A DNA stretch of 64,000 nucleotides from Cupriavidus respiraculi (GCF_914271545.1 NZ_CAJZAH010000002.1:620001-684000); one strand, 5' to 3'; positions 8,834 to 16,110 are shown, counted from the first letter of the stretch. The notes: generated by a model from the letters alone, not told the origin. A program made the numbers and translations.

Positions 8834-10051
8834 TTAGTGCGCGGCCCACTGGATGGAATTGAGGTCCACGCCGTCCTTGAACATTTCCCACAGCGGCGAC
8901 AGGTCGCGCAGCTTGTCGATCTTGCTCTTGAGCAGCTCGACCGTGTAGTCGATCTCCTGCTCCGTGGTGAAGCGGCCCACGGTGAAGCGGATCGAGCTGT
9001 GCGCCAGTTCGTCGTTGCGGCCCAGCGCGCGCAGCACGTACGACGGCTCCAGGGACGCGGAGGTGCAGGCCGAGCCCGACGACACCGCCACGTCCTTGAT
9101 CGCCATGATCAGCGACTCGCCTTCGACGAAGTTGAAACTCACGTTCAGGTTGTGCGGCACGCGGCGTTCCAGGTCCCCGTTCAGGTACACCTCTTCCATG
9201 CTCGACAGGCCGCGCCACAGGCGGTCGCGCAGCATGCGCACGCGCTCGTTCTCGGTGGCCATTTCCTCGCGGGCGATGCGGAAGGCTTCGCCCATGCCGA
9301 CGATCTGGTGCGTGGCCAGCGTGCCCGAGCGCATGCCGCGCTCATGGCCGCCACCGTGCATCTGGGCCTCGATCCGCACCCGCGGCTTGCGCCGCACGTA
9401 CAGCGCGCCCACGCCCTTCGGGCCATAGGTCTTGTGGGCCGAGAACGACATCAGGTCCACCTTCAGCTTCGACAGGTCGATCTCGACCTTGCCCGTGGCC
9501 TGCGCGGCGTCGCAATGGAAGATGATGCCCTTGGCGCGGCAGATCTCGCCGATCTGCTCGATGTCCTGGATCACGCCGATCTCGTTGTTCACGAACATCA
9601 CCGAGACGAGGATGGTGTCCGGGCGCAGCGCCTGCTGGAACACCTCCATGTCGATCAGGCCGTTGTCCTGCACGTCGAGATAGGTGACCTCGAAGCCCTG
9701 GCGCTCCAGCTCGCGCGTGGTGTCCAGCACGGCCTTGTGCTCGGTCTTCACCGTGATGATGTGCTTGCCCTTGCCCGAGTAGAAGTTGGCCGCGCCCTTG
9801 ATGGCGAGGTTGTTCGACTCGGTCGCCCCCGACGTCCACACGATCTCGCGCGGGTCCGCCCCGACGAGCGCCGCCACCTGCTCGCGCGCCTCTTCCACGG
9901 CGCGCTCGGCGGCCCAGCCATAGGCGTGGCTGCGCGAGGCCGGATTGCCGAACTGCTCGCGCAGGTACGGAATCATCTTGTCGGCCACGCGCGGGTCCAC
10001 CGGGGTGGTGGCCGAATAATCCATGTAGATCGGGAAGTGAGGGGTGCTCAT
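8834..10051 (-). CDS. iscS: IscS, cysteine desulfurase
   Basis: 405 residues, as expected. PLP-binding lysine is in [18 protein letters not shown], and the mobile loop with the persulfide-carrying cysteine is in [16 protein letters not shown]. The N-terminal [14 protein letters not shown] is typical. It releases sulfur from cysteine for IscU and other acceptors such as tRNA thiolation. It is the first structural gene of the isc operon, 68 bp after iscR. Confidence 0.98.
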   Translation of the reverse strand: MSTPHFPIYMDYSATTPVDPRVADKMIPYLREQFGNPASRSHAYGWAAERAVEEAREQVAALVGADPREIVWTSGATESNNLAIKGAANFYSGKGKHIITVKTEHKAVLDTTRELERQGFEVTYLDVQDNGLIDMEVFQQALRPDTILVSVMFVNNEIGVIQDIEQIGEICRAKGIIFHCDAAQATGKVEIDLSKLKVDLMSFSAHKTYGPKGVGALYVRRKPRVRIEAQMHGGGHERGMRSGTLATHQIVGMGEAFRIAREEMATENERVRMLRDRLWRGLSSMEEVYLNGDLERRVPHNLNVSFNFVEGESLIMAIKDVAVSSGSACTSASLEPSYVLRALGRNDELAHSSIRFTVGRFTTEQEIDYTVELLKSKIDKLRDLSPLWEMFKDGVDLNSIQWAAH

Positions 10052-10119
10052 CGTTATGACTGCCTTGTTTGGGACCGCTATCTTTTGGTTCGCTTGCTAC
10101 CTTGGTGTCCGCCGCCCGC

Positions 10120-10671
10120 TCAGGACTGGGCCAGACTGAAAACCGAATTCACCACGCGCGGCCGCGGCGCTTTTTCCTTCTCGGCCTTGGACCGCGCCAC
10201 CGCGGGGGCCTGCGTCACCGGTTCCTCGCGCATGTCGTGCAATACCGCCGGCTGACGGGCGCGCTGCTGGTCGACCAGATGCTTGAGCGAAACGGAGTCG
10301 AGATACTCCACCATCTTCTGGTTCAGCGTCGCCCACAGCTCGTGCGTCATGCAGCGGCCGACATTCTCGTCGCCGTGGCAGTTGCCCTTGCCGCCGCACT
10401 GGGTCGCGTCGAGCGGCTCGTCCACCGCGATGATGATGTCCGCCACCGTCACGTCCTCGGCCTTGCGGGCCAGGCTGTAGCCGCCGCCGGGGCCGCGCAC
10501 GCTTTCCACGATTTCGTGGCGGCGCAGCTTGCCGAACAACTGCTCGAGATAGGACAGCGAGATTTTCTGGCGCTGGCTGATGCCGGCCAACGTGACGGGC
10601 CCCTGGTCCTGGCGCATGGCCAGATCGATCATGGCGGTTACCGCGAAGCGGCCTTTCGTCGTCAGTCTCAT
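10120..10671 (-). CDS. iscR: IscR, Fe-S-sensing Rrf2-family regulator
   Basis: 183 residues. The winged-helix N-terminus is MRLTTKGRFAVTAMIDLA. The [2Fe-2S] ligands are the three cysteines around CGGKGNCHGDENVGRCMTH with the following histidine. The C-terminal tail is basic and alanine-rich. Holo-IscR represses the isc operon through type-1 sites; a close match overlaps the promoter just upstream at 10729-10760, so autoregulation is expected. The leader also contains a short A/T-rich hairpin at 10691-10707. Confidence 0.97.
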   Translation of the reverse strand: MRLTTKGRFAVTAMIDLAMRQDQGPVTLAGISQRQKISLSYLEQLFGKLRRHEIVESVRGPGGGYSLARKAEDVTVADIIIAVDEPLDATQCGGKGNCHGDENVGRCMTHELWATLNQKMVEYLDSVSLKHLVDQQRARQPAVLHDMREEPVTQAPAVARSKAEKEKAPRPRVVNSVFSLAQS

Positions 10672-10728
10672 GATTCGGGGGCTTTGTGATAGCTTTTTTG
10701 AAAAGCTAATACCTGATGAATTTCGTCA

Positions 10729-10760
10729 AGTATAAATATCCCGACTAAATCAGTCAACTA
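10729..10760 (-). promoter_or_regulatory. isc operon promoter overlapped by a type-1 IscR site
   Basis: On the minus strand the -35 box TTGACT (10752-10757) and -10 box TATACT (10729-10734) are exactly 17 bp apart. The same DNA, 10736-10760, fits the type-1 IscR consensus: paired GACT/AGTC arms around a short A/T centre, with the flanking RR and STAT-like bases. Holo-IscR bound here would block RNA polymerase. The start codon of iscR is about 58 bp from the -10 box. Confidence 0.85.
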
Positions 10761-10913
10761 CCCTGCCGACTGTGGGGCCGAGGCGCTCTCTGCGCTTTTG
10801 GTGTATGGAAGTGGCGGCGGAGGCTGAAACTCAAGCCCCGGAGCGTGCCGGACGCCGTGCGCCTGTGGCGGCAAGGCCGCATGGAGGAAGGGCGTGGACG
10901 GGCTCGCCGCCCC

Positions 10914-11414
10914 CTACCGCCCCGCCTCGTCCGCCACCAGCCCGCGCTGCCGCAGGTCCGCCACCAGTCCGTCGCAGGCGTCCTCGATGTAGTCGAGCAC
11001 GCGTTCGAAGCCGTCGCCCTCGCCGTAGTAGGGGTCGGGGACTTCCTCGGCGTCGTGCCGGGTGGCGAACTCCATCAGCAGCCGCACCTTGTGTCGGCTC
11101 TCCGGAGGGCACAGGGCGCGCAGCCGTTCCAGATTGTCGCGGTCCATCGCCAGCACGAGATCGAACTGAGCGAAGTCCTCCCGCAGCGCCAGCCGCGCAC
11201 GCAGGCTCGACAGATCGTAGCCCCGGCTCAGCGCGCAACGTTGCGAGCGCGCGTCCGGGGCGTGGCCCAGATGATAGGCGTGGGTGCCGGCGGAATCGAC
11301 ATGCACATGGTCCGCGAGGCCCGCGTCCATCAGCCTGGCGCGCAGCACGCCTTCGGCGGTGGGGGAACGGCAGATATTCCCCATGCAGCACATCAAAACC
11401 GAAAATTTCTTCAT
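10914..11414 (-). CDS. Low-molecular-weight protein-tyrosine phosphatase, 5' end rebuilt by the prophage
   Basis: 166 residues. The catalytic P-loop is C10-X5-R16 in CMGNICRS and the general acid lies in VPDPYYGEG. It is a cytoplasmic phosphatase that removes phosphate from protein tyrosines, with possible roles in surface polysaccharide control. The prophage repeat 11377-11396 lies in codons for LMCCMGN, so residues 1-6 (MKKFSV) and everything upstream are phage DNA. The host's own 5' end, encoding MKRFSILMCCMGNI, is stranded at 58489-58533. The gene stays open and catalytically complete, but its promoter must now come from the phage side. No strong ribosome site precedes the start. Confidence 0.93.
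   Translation of the reverse strand: MKKFSVLMCCMGNICRSPTAEGVLRARLMDAGLADHVHVDSAGTHAYHLGHAPDARSQRCALSRGYDLSSLRARLALREDFAQFDLVLAMDRDNLERLRALCPPESRHKVRLLMEFATRHDAEEVPDPYYGEGDGFERVLDYIEDACDGLVADLRQRGLVADEAGR
11377..11396. other. Left prophage attachment core
   Basis: TTCCCCATGCAGCACATCAA is identical to 58496-58515. A further CAGAT precedes it at both ends with one mismatched base between, so the shared stretch is 25 of 26 bases. It sits in the P-loop codons of the phosphatase gene. The motif TTTTGAACA occurs at 11506-11514 just inside the phage and again at the other end (58437-58445), a candidate arm-type integrase site. Confidence 0.93.
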
Positions 11415-11607
11415 TTAAATCAAAGTGTTATGACGCTTCCGAGCACCGCAAAATGCGGCAAAAAGCGTCGGACACGTCCTAATAAAATCAGTCACTTACG
11501 GTTGGTTTTGAACAGCCGCAGCGGCGCACCTGCCATTTTACCCGGCAGCAGTCGGCGCCGCAGGGGCTCGGCGGCCAGTCGTTTACTCATCGCGCGGCAC
11601 GTCGATA

Positions 11608-11627
11608 TACTGTACATCCATACAGTA
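11608..11627. promoter_or_regulatory. LexA-type SOS box
   Basis: TACTGT-N8-ACAGTA, with perfect CTGT/ACAG half sites in the spacing used by E. coli and beta-proteobacterial LexA. It lies 15 bp before the ATG of the first cargo gene at 11643, so the cargo operon is probably repressed by host LexA and induced by DNA damage. Confidence 0.85.
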
Positions 11628-11642
11628 TTCCCGGAGCCCGCC

Positions 11643-11906
11643 ATGCCTGCCACCTACCCCGCCAAGTCCGTCTTCCTCGAAGTGCAATATTTCGGCGACC
11701 TCCGCGACGAGTTCCGAGTCTCCTGCGACGCGGTCACCGTCCGGTCCGGGTCGATCACGGTATCCGGAGGCGAAGCGCGGCGCCTGGGCGCCATCGGCTG
11801 GACGCCCGACTCCCTGTCCTTCAGCTGCTACGAGCAGAGCCACCGCTTCCCCGTCGGCCGCCCTACCGTCCTCGACGACGGTTCCGCCCGCTTCCCGCTC
11901 CTCTGA
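11643..11906 (+). CDS. Hypothetical protein, first gene of the SOS-box cargo operon
   Basis: 87 residues, starting at an ATG with a GGAG ribosome site 8 bp upstream. The sequence is rich in beta-forming residues (FLEVQYFGDL, GSITVSGGEARRLG) and has no membrane segment. I do not recognise a family. Its start is 15 bp downstream of the SOS box, so it should be damage-induced. The next gene starts 7 bp after its stop. Confidence 0.75.
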   Translation: MPATYPAKSVFLEVQYFGDLRDEFRVSCDAVTVRSGSITVSGGEARRLGAIGWTPDSLSFSCYEQSHRFPVGRPTVLDDGSARFPLL

Positions 11907-11913
11907 GCCTGCC

Positions 11914-12228
11914 ATGGGCAACAGCAAACTCGCCAACGGCTGCCAGGCCGCGTCGGGCACCGACGCCCCTGCCGCCCCTTCCCTGAACGGCATCCTCGCG
12001 CAAGTGCCCGGCGACTACGTCGCTGCGGCCAGCCTCACGCTCGCGCCGCCGACGGCCGCCGGGCCGCTCCACCAGGAGGTCGAGGTCGACGCTGGCCATG
12101 TCGGCCGGGTGCGCCTGTTCTTCGAGCAGAAGGTCGCGCGCCGCGGCCGGCATTCCCACCGGTTCTGGGCGGCGTATCGCGCCGAGCCCGTCCACGGCGC
12201 CTGGGATTCGGATACCCGTCAGACGTAG
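11914..12228 (+). CDS. Hypothetical protein of the cargo operon
   Basis: 104 residues. The N-terminal third (GNSKLANGCQAASGTDAPAA) looks disordered. The rest has a hydrophilic, arginine-rich C-terminus (VARRGRHSHRFWAAYR). No family is recognised. It lies 7 bp after the preceding gene, in the same direction and with the same codon style, so it is probably co-transcribed from the SOS-box promoter. The ribosome site is weak, which suggests translational coupling. Confidence 0.55.
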   Translation: MGNSKLANGCQAASGTDAPAAPSLNGILAQVPGDYVAAASLTLAPPTAAGPLHQEVEVDAGHVGRVRLFFEQKVARRGRHSHRFWAAYRAEPVHGAWDSDTRQT

Positions 12229-12288
12229 ACCTATACCGCCCCGTAGGTGGCCCGCGTACAACGGAAGGGCAACCCATAGGAGAAAACC

Positions 12289-12513
12289 ATGGCTGGGAAC
12301 GTGCATGTGGTGCCGGCAGACGGCGACGGCTGGGCGGTAGAGATCGAGGGCGGCGACGGCCCACTCGCGCGCTTCGACACGCAGGAAGAAGCAATCGCTG
12401 AGGGCACCGAGCGCGCCCAGCAGTACAGGGTCGAGCTGCTGATCCATGGCCGCGATGGGAAGATCCGCGCGCGCAACAGCTTCGGCCACGATCCGCGCAA
12501 CATCAAAGGGTAG
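12289..12513 (+). CDS. DUF2188 family small protein
   Basis: 74 residues with the DUF2188 pattern: an N-terminal NVHVVPADGDGWAVEIEGG strand pair, a helix with the FDTQEEAIAEGTE segment, and a C-terminal LLIHGRDGKIRARNSFG. An AGGAGA ribosome site lies 8 bp before the ATG. The family's function is unknown; members are common in rhizobia and Burkholderia, often near stress or DNA-repair genes. It is followed after 2 bp by the ligase gene. Confidence 0.85.
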   Translation: MAGNVHVVPADGDGWAVEIEGGDGPLARFDTQEEAIAEGTERAQQYRVELLIHGRDGKIRARNSFGHDPRNIKG

Positions 12514-12515
12514 CC

Positions 12516-13130
12516 GTGCCGGCCCCTGCCTTGGCCGACCTCTCGCCCATGCTCCTCACGGAGCGAAAGACCATCCCCACCACAGGCGACTGGCTCTACG
12601 AGATCAAGTACGACGGCTATCGCCTGCTGGCCGCCACGGGCGACCCGCAGCTGCGATCCCGCAACGGCCACGTGGCGACGCGCTGGTTTCCTGAGATCGC
12701 GGAGGCGATGGCGACGCTGGCGCCCGGCTGCGTCCTGGACGGCGAGGTGTGCGTGCTCGACGAGCTCGGCCGGCCGGACTTCGATCGGCTGCACCGGCGC
12801 GCGGCGCGGCGCGGCCGGCCCGCCGGTTCCGATCCCGTTGCCTATTCCGTGTTCGACGTGTTGGTGCTGGACGGCCAAGACATCCGCGACCAGCAAGTAG
12901 AGGACAGGAAAGCGGCGCTGCGCGAGGTGTTGGACTGCTGCGCGTCGGTGCTGCTCTACGTGCAGGATGTGGACGACGGCCACGGGCTGTATCAGCATGC
13001 CTTGGCCCTTGGGCTGGAAGGGATCGTGGGGAAGCGGCTGGGGAGCGCCTACCAGTGCGGCAAGAGGTCGCCGGACTGGGTAAAGGTTAAACGGCCCGGA
13101 GCGGTGCCGGCGGAGCGGTTCAAGCGCTAG
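12516..13130 (+). CDS. ATP-dependent DNA ligase, adenylation domain only
   Basis: 204 residues from a GTG start 2 bp after the DUF2188 stop. It shows the ligase nucleotidyltransferase motifs in order: motif I YEIKYDGYR with nucleophile Lys31, motif III VLDGEV at about 73-78, motif IIIa YSVFDVLVLDG, motif IV LEGIVGKR at about 167-174, and motif V DWVKVK at 187-192. It most resembles the ligase domain of LigD. It stops after motif V, so the OB-fold and motif VI needed for efficient step 1 in most ligases are absent. It may act with a partner, as a reduced nick-sealing enzyme, or be a non-ligating adenylyltransferase. The SOS box upstream of the operon suggests a repair role. Confidence 0.85.
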   Translation: MPAPALADLSPMLLTERKTIPTTGDWLYEIKYDGYRLLAATGDPQLRSRNGHVATRWFPEIAEAMATLAPGCVLDGEVCVLDELGRPDFDRLHRRAARRGRPAGSDPVAYSVFDVLVLDGQDIRDQQVEDRKAALREVLDCCASVLLYVQDVDDGHGLYQHALALGLEGIVGKRLGSAYQCGKRSPDWVKVKRPGAVPAERFKR

Positions 13131-13189
13131 CTCCGACAGGATATTCACGTAGAGTGCAAAGGCGCCCGCTCTCTTAAGGAAAGCGGCCC

Positions 13190-13828
13190 ATGGCAATATA
13201 TGTCGCCCCACCCATCAACGTCCGCTCTCCTTATAGGGCAAAAATGACCGAAGCCAGTATTGAGATCTACCTTTCCGAACTGCGCGCTCAGTGTCTAATG
13301 ACATACGTTGGCACTCAACAACTGGAATTGGCTTTGCAAAACGGGCTGCAGAATATGCAGGCAGGGTTCGGGACGGCGCCGGTTTTTGCCAACTGCCACA
13401 GCATACTGACCCATGCAAGCAACATTTCCAGACTGCTTTGGCCGATCCCCGGCAAGCGAAACGATCCACATAGGGAGTCCAGAGCTGAAAGGGGAGCAAA
13501 GTTGCGAGAATTGCTAGGGGTCGGCGATGATCACCCGCTCCGCAATCGCGCGCTGAGGGACCATCTCGAACACTTTGACGAGAGGTTGGATGACTGGGAT
13601 CGCACAAGCGAACACGGAAATTACTTGCAAGACAACGTGGCCCGATGGGGTGCTATCCCCGGACTCGCTGAGGGCGACTATATGCGCTGGTATGATCCCA
13701 CGACCCATGAGGTTCGCTTCCGCGGCGAAGCGTGGAGCATCGTCGACCTAGTTGAATCGGTGCGCCGTTTGCTGGCCACCATCGAACGTGTCAGCGAGGA
13801 ACGCCAACAGCCACGGACGGCTCGCTAA
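13190..13828 (+). CDS. Hypothetical protein with an Rx4-6H (HEPN-like) motif
   Basis: 212 residues, mostly helical and soluble. GC content is visibly lower than in flanking genes, which suggests separate acquisition. Around residues 122-129 it has RNRALRDH, which fits the R-x4-6-H motif of HEPN ribonucleases, followed by LEHFDERLDDW. This is a motif-level resemblance only. It sits in the cargo zone near the left attachment site, where phage defence and toxin genes are often carried. Confidence 0.6.
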   Translation: MAIYVAPPINVRSPYRAKMTEASIEIYLSELRAQCLMTYVGTQQLELALQNGLQNMQAGFGTAPVFANCHSILTHASNISRLLWPIPGKRNDPHRESRAERGAKLRELLGVGDDHPLRNRALRDHLEHFDERLDDWDRTSEHGNYLQDNVARWGAIPGLAEGDYMRWYDPTTHEVRFRGEAWSIVDLVESVRRLLATIERVSEERQQPRTAR

Positions 13829-13880
13829 ATCTCGAAACGGCGGTACCCTTAGACGGCGGTCCCCGTAGCACAATTGCCAC

Positions 13881-14072
13881 ATGAAGAGCCTCATTTCCCA
13901 TCTCGCAATGCTCCTAGGCATTTCTCGCCGACCGCAGACCGCGTATGAGCGCGGCCGTTCCGCATTCCCCCATGGCCACAATCCATATGAGCCCGGCACG
14001 GTGGCCCAGGCCCAGTGGCAGCGCGGCTACAACGAGCGAGAAGAAGAAGCTGCCCTGAGCCAGCAGTGGTGA
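13881..14072 (+). CDS. Small protein resembling ribosome modulation factor
   Basis: 63 residues. The pattern AYERGRSAF...GHNPYEPG...QWQRGYNE resembles the RMF core (A-x2-RG, then PY, then W-x2-GW). RMF-like small genes occur in several phages. If genuine it could act on ribosomes or dimerise them, but the match is short. It converges with the Rz gene, whose stop lies 8 bp away. Confidence 0.5.
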   Translation: MKSLISHLAMLLGISRRPQTAYERGRSAFPHGHNPYEPGTVAQAQWQRGYNEREEEAALSQQW

Positions 14073-14079
14073 TCCGTCC

Positions 14080-14625
14080 CTACGGCGAACCCGCGCTCAG
14101 GGAGTCGTAGGAGCGCTCGCAGGCCTGTCCGGCAACTCGGGCCGCGTCAGCATATTGAGCCAAGAGCCCCGCTCGACGGTCAGCGCGCTCGAGCACGTCG
14201 GCAAGCATTCCGGCGGGATCGCCGGCTGCCGCGCCTGCGCCGGCAGGGCCGGAATCCTTGCCGGCTCGACTGGCGGCGACCAGCTCGGCGACTCGGTTGC
14301 GCAGCCGATCAGCAGCAGCGCCAGCATCGCGGGCGTCGCGGCGCGCGCCCTCCAGTTCTTCCGTTGCAGCATTCGCTATCTCCATCTGCGCCGCAGTGCG
14401 GCGCTGTTCTTCCAGGCGCGCCGCGTCCACGGCTTTGAGCTGCGCATCGGCCTGTACCCGGCGCTCCTCGGCCTGCTGAGCCACGAGCCGGTCGATCTGG
14501 CTGGCCTTGCGCCAACCGTTGACTGTCCAGCCGATGCCGAACGACAGCACCGCCAGGCCGACGGCGGCGACAGCGCGCCAAGGGATCGCAGCCGCGGCGG
14601 CCCGGATTGCAGTGGTCTGGATCAT
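14080..14625 (-). CDS. Rz-like inner-membrane spanin
   Basis: 181 residues. One N-terminal membrane segment (about 15-33, VAAVGLAVLSFGIGWTVNG) is followed by a long coiled coil rich in Q, E, A and R (LVAQQAEERRVQADAQLKA). This is the Rz architecture: it spans the periplasm and joins an outer-membrane lipoprotein to fuse the membranes at lysis. A second reading frame inside it (14097-14372) encodes the matching lipoprotein. Its start overlaps the stop of the upstream lipoprotein gene by 4 bp. Confidence 0.85.
   Translation of the reverse strand: MIQTTAIRAAAAAIPWRAVAAVGLAVLSFGIGWTVNGWRKASQIDRLVAQQAEERRVQADAQLKAVDAARLEEQRRTAAQMEIANAATEELEGARRDARDAGAAADRLRNRVAELVAASRAGKDSGPAGAGAAAGDPAGMLADVLERADRRAGLLAQYADAARVAGQACERSYDSLSAGSP
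14097..14372 (-). CDS. Rz1-like outer-membrane spanin lipoprotein, nested in Rz
   Basis: 91 residues in a different frame entirely inside the Rz gene. It has a basic N-region (MLQRKNWRARAATPA), a hydrophobic core and the lipobox LLIGC, followed by a proline-rich mature part (SWSPPVEPARIPALP) typical of Rz1. Nested Rz1 genes are classical in lambda. The ATG at 14372 gives a complete signal peptide; the ATG at 14327 would leave almost no n-region. Confidence 0.8.
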   Translation of the reverse strand: MLQRKNWRARAATPAMLALLLIGCATESPSWSPPVEPARIPALPAQARQPAIPPECLPTCSSALTVERGSWLNMLTRPELPDRPASAPTTP

Positions 14626-14828
14626 CGTTCCCTCGTTGCGCAGTCCGCGTACATCGCGGCGGTCTTGTCGATGTGGGCCAGCATCGCCTTGCGGCCGGAG
14701 CCGCGGGGTAGCGTCGGCAGTGGCGGGCATGCGTAGCGCGCGGCCGGCGCCGCGGTTGGCTGGGCCGGTGGCGGCGGCGCGGGCGCGGCGCAGGCGGTCA
14801 GCAGCACGGTCAGCATGAGCGCCCTCAT
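14622..14828 (-). CDS. Second o-spanin-like lipoprotein
   Basis: 68 residues. It has a short signal peptide with lipobox LLTAC at about residue 13, then a Pro/Ala-rich stretch (APAPPPPAQPTAAPAA), and a C-terminal segment ending YADCATRER as in LysC/Rz1-like proteins. It overlaps both neighbours by 4 bp (ATGA), so the three genes are translationally coupled. It makes a second possible spanin pair with the upstream 146-residue membrane protein. Confidence 0.75.
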   Translation of the reverse strand: MRALMLTVLLTACAAPAPPPPAQPTAAPAARYACPPLPTLPRGSGRKAMLAHIDKTAAMYADCATRER

Positions 14829-15265
14829 CGGCCGCCCTCCTGCAGCTTGCGGTTCGCTGCTTCGATGGCGCTGTTGGCCCGCGCCCGCTCGACCTCCGTC
14901 AGCGGCGCCGGCGTGGTCGGCTTGCCCTGCGCCGCGCGCTTGGCGGTCTGCGCCACCTCCGCGGACGAGACGGCCGCCTCTGCCGCAGCGCCGGCCGCCG
15001 CCGAGGCCGTCTCGGCAATGGCGGTGATCTTCGGCGCCAGCGCCTGGAGCGTCAGGGCGTACGTGCGCTGCATGCGCTCGATCTCGGCCACGTGGTCAGC
15101 CCGCAGCTGGATCACCGCTTCCTGCGCCTGCCACTGCGCCAGCGCATAGCCGCCCACGGCGCCGCCCATGGCCACCACCAGCACCAGGGTCACGGTCTCC
15201 AGCATGTGGGCCACGCGGCGAAACACCGTGCGATGCCGTTCCAGCCATTCACGAAGCGTGTCCAT
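14825..15265 (-). CDS. Membrane-anchored coiled-coil lysis protein, possible second i-spanin
   Basis: 146 residues. A single membrane segment at about 24-44 (VTLVLVVAMGGAVGGYALAQW) is followed by a helical, alanine- and glutamate-rich region, the architecture of an i-spanin. The gene starts inside the end of the holin-like gene (17-bp overlap) and its stop overlaps the lipoprotein start. I infer an i-spanin or accessory lysis role from architecture and place; no family motif is recognised. Confidence 0.6.
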   Translation of the reverse strand: MDTLREWLERHRTVFRRVAHMLETVTLVLVVAMGGAVGGYALAQWQAQEAVIQLRADHVAEIERMQRTYALTLQALAPKITAIAETASAAAGAAAEAAVSSAEVAQTAKRAAQGKPTTPAPLTEVERARANSAIEAANRKLQEGGR

Positions 15266-15581
15266 CCAACCTCTCCTTGAGATACCGCACCTCAGCCGTC
15301 AGCTCGGCGATCGTGCGCTTCAGGTCCCCAATCTCGCGCAGCAGGTCGTTGCGCTCCTTGTAGGCGACGTCCGCGCGCTGCTCGGCGAGGTCGGCCCTCG
15401 CGTTGGCCTTGTCGAGCAGCCCCTCCAGCCGCTGGATGATGTCGATCTCGGCTTTGCTCTGCGCCCCTTCGACCTTGTCGTTGCGCCATCCCTTGCGAAT
15501 CAGCCACGCTCCGCCACCAATGGCCGCGAGGATCGCCCCCACCGCCCCGCTCACGCCCCCCGGCACCATCCACTCATTCAT
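15249..15581 (-). CDS. Holin-like small membrane protein
   Basis: 110 residues. The N-terminus carries one glycine/alanine-rich membrane segment (GGVSGAVGAILAAIGGGAWLI), followed by a charged coiled coil ending in a basic C-terminus. It lies directly after the endolysin gene. The start at 15581 has an AAGGGA ribosome site 8 bp upstream. Holins are too diverse for a confident sequence call, so this rests on size, membrane segment and position; the adjacent 146-residue protein is the alternative candidate. Confidence 0.6.
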   Translation of the reverse strand: MNEWMVPGGVSGAVGAILAAIGGGAWLIRKGWRNDKVEGAQSKAEIDIIQRLEGLLDKANARADLAEQRADVAYKERNDLLREIGDLKRTIAELTAEVRYLKERLDGHAS

Positions 15582-15603
15582 GTCCAATCCCTTCCGGTGG
15601 GCT

Positions 15604-16110
15604 TTACGCCTCGATGTCGGTGCCGCCGAAGGCGAGGTACTTCTCGCGCAGCAGCTCGAGCCGATGCTCTCGCTGGCCATACCCGGCGCCGGGCAGGCTG
15701 GCCCACTCCTTCCGGCATTTCTCCACCGCGGCGGCGAACCGGCCTTCGAGCAGATCGGGCAGCGCGCCGCGCCGGGTCACCAGGTAGGCGGCCACCTTGT
15801 CCTGCGACGCGGGCGAGAAATCGAACACCTTGCACGCCCGGCTTGCCCAGTCCCATGTGTCCGTCCGGATCTTCCCCGGGATGGCGGCCATGATCTGGTA
15901 CCGGCCGGCCGCGTCGCTCAGCCCCCAGCGCGTGAGCACCGCGCGGCGCGGGTGCCTGTCGTAGCCCGCGAACAGCTCGCCGCCGACGTTCACGTTGTAG
16001 CCATCGTCGCTGCCGGCAACCGTGGTGGTGCCTTCGCTGAAGCCAAGCATGTCGAGGAAAGCCGCCATGTTCTGGCCGCCGGGCAGTTGATCGGAGTGTG
16101 TGTATGGCAT
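15604..16110 (-). CDS. Endolysin, lambda R-type lytic transglycosylase (GH104-like)
   Basis: 168 residues. It aligns by eye with lambda endolysin R: AAFLDMLGFSEGT with catalytic Glu26, the NVNVGGELFAGYDRHPR segment, AGRYQIM, and WASLPGAGYGQ near the C-terminus. It cleaves peptidoglycan glycan strands, producing anhydro-muropeptides. There is no signal peptide, so export depends on a holin. A GGAGG ribosome site lies 5 bp before the ATG, and a terminator-like hairpin lies just upstream at 16127-16149. Confidence 0.93.
   Translation of the reverse strand: MPYTHSDQLPGGQNMAAFLDMLGFSEGTTTVAGSDDGYNVNVGGELFAGYDRHPRRAVLTRWGLSDAAGRYQIMAAIPGKIRTDTWDWASRACKVFDFSPASQDKVAAYLVTRRGALPDLLEGRFAAAVEKCRKEWASLPGAGYGQREHRLELLREKYLAFGGTDIEA

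Noticed and set aside
11377-11396. A tRNA gene as integration target
   Set aside because: No tRNA cloverleaf is seen at either end; the repeat lies in the phosphatase coding sequence.
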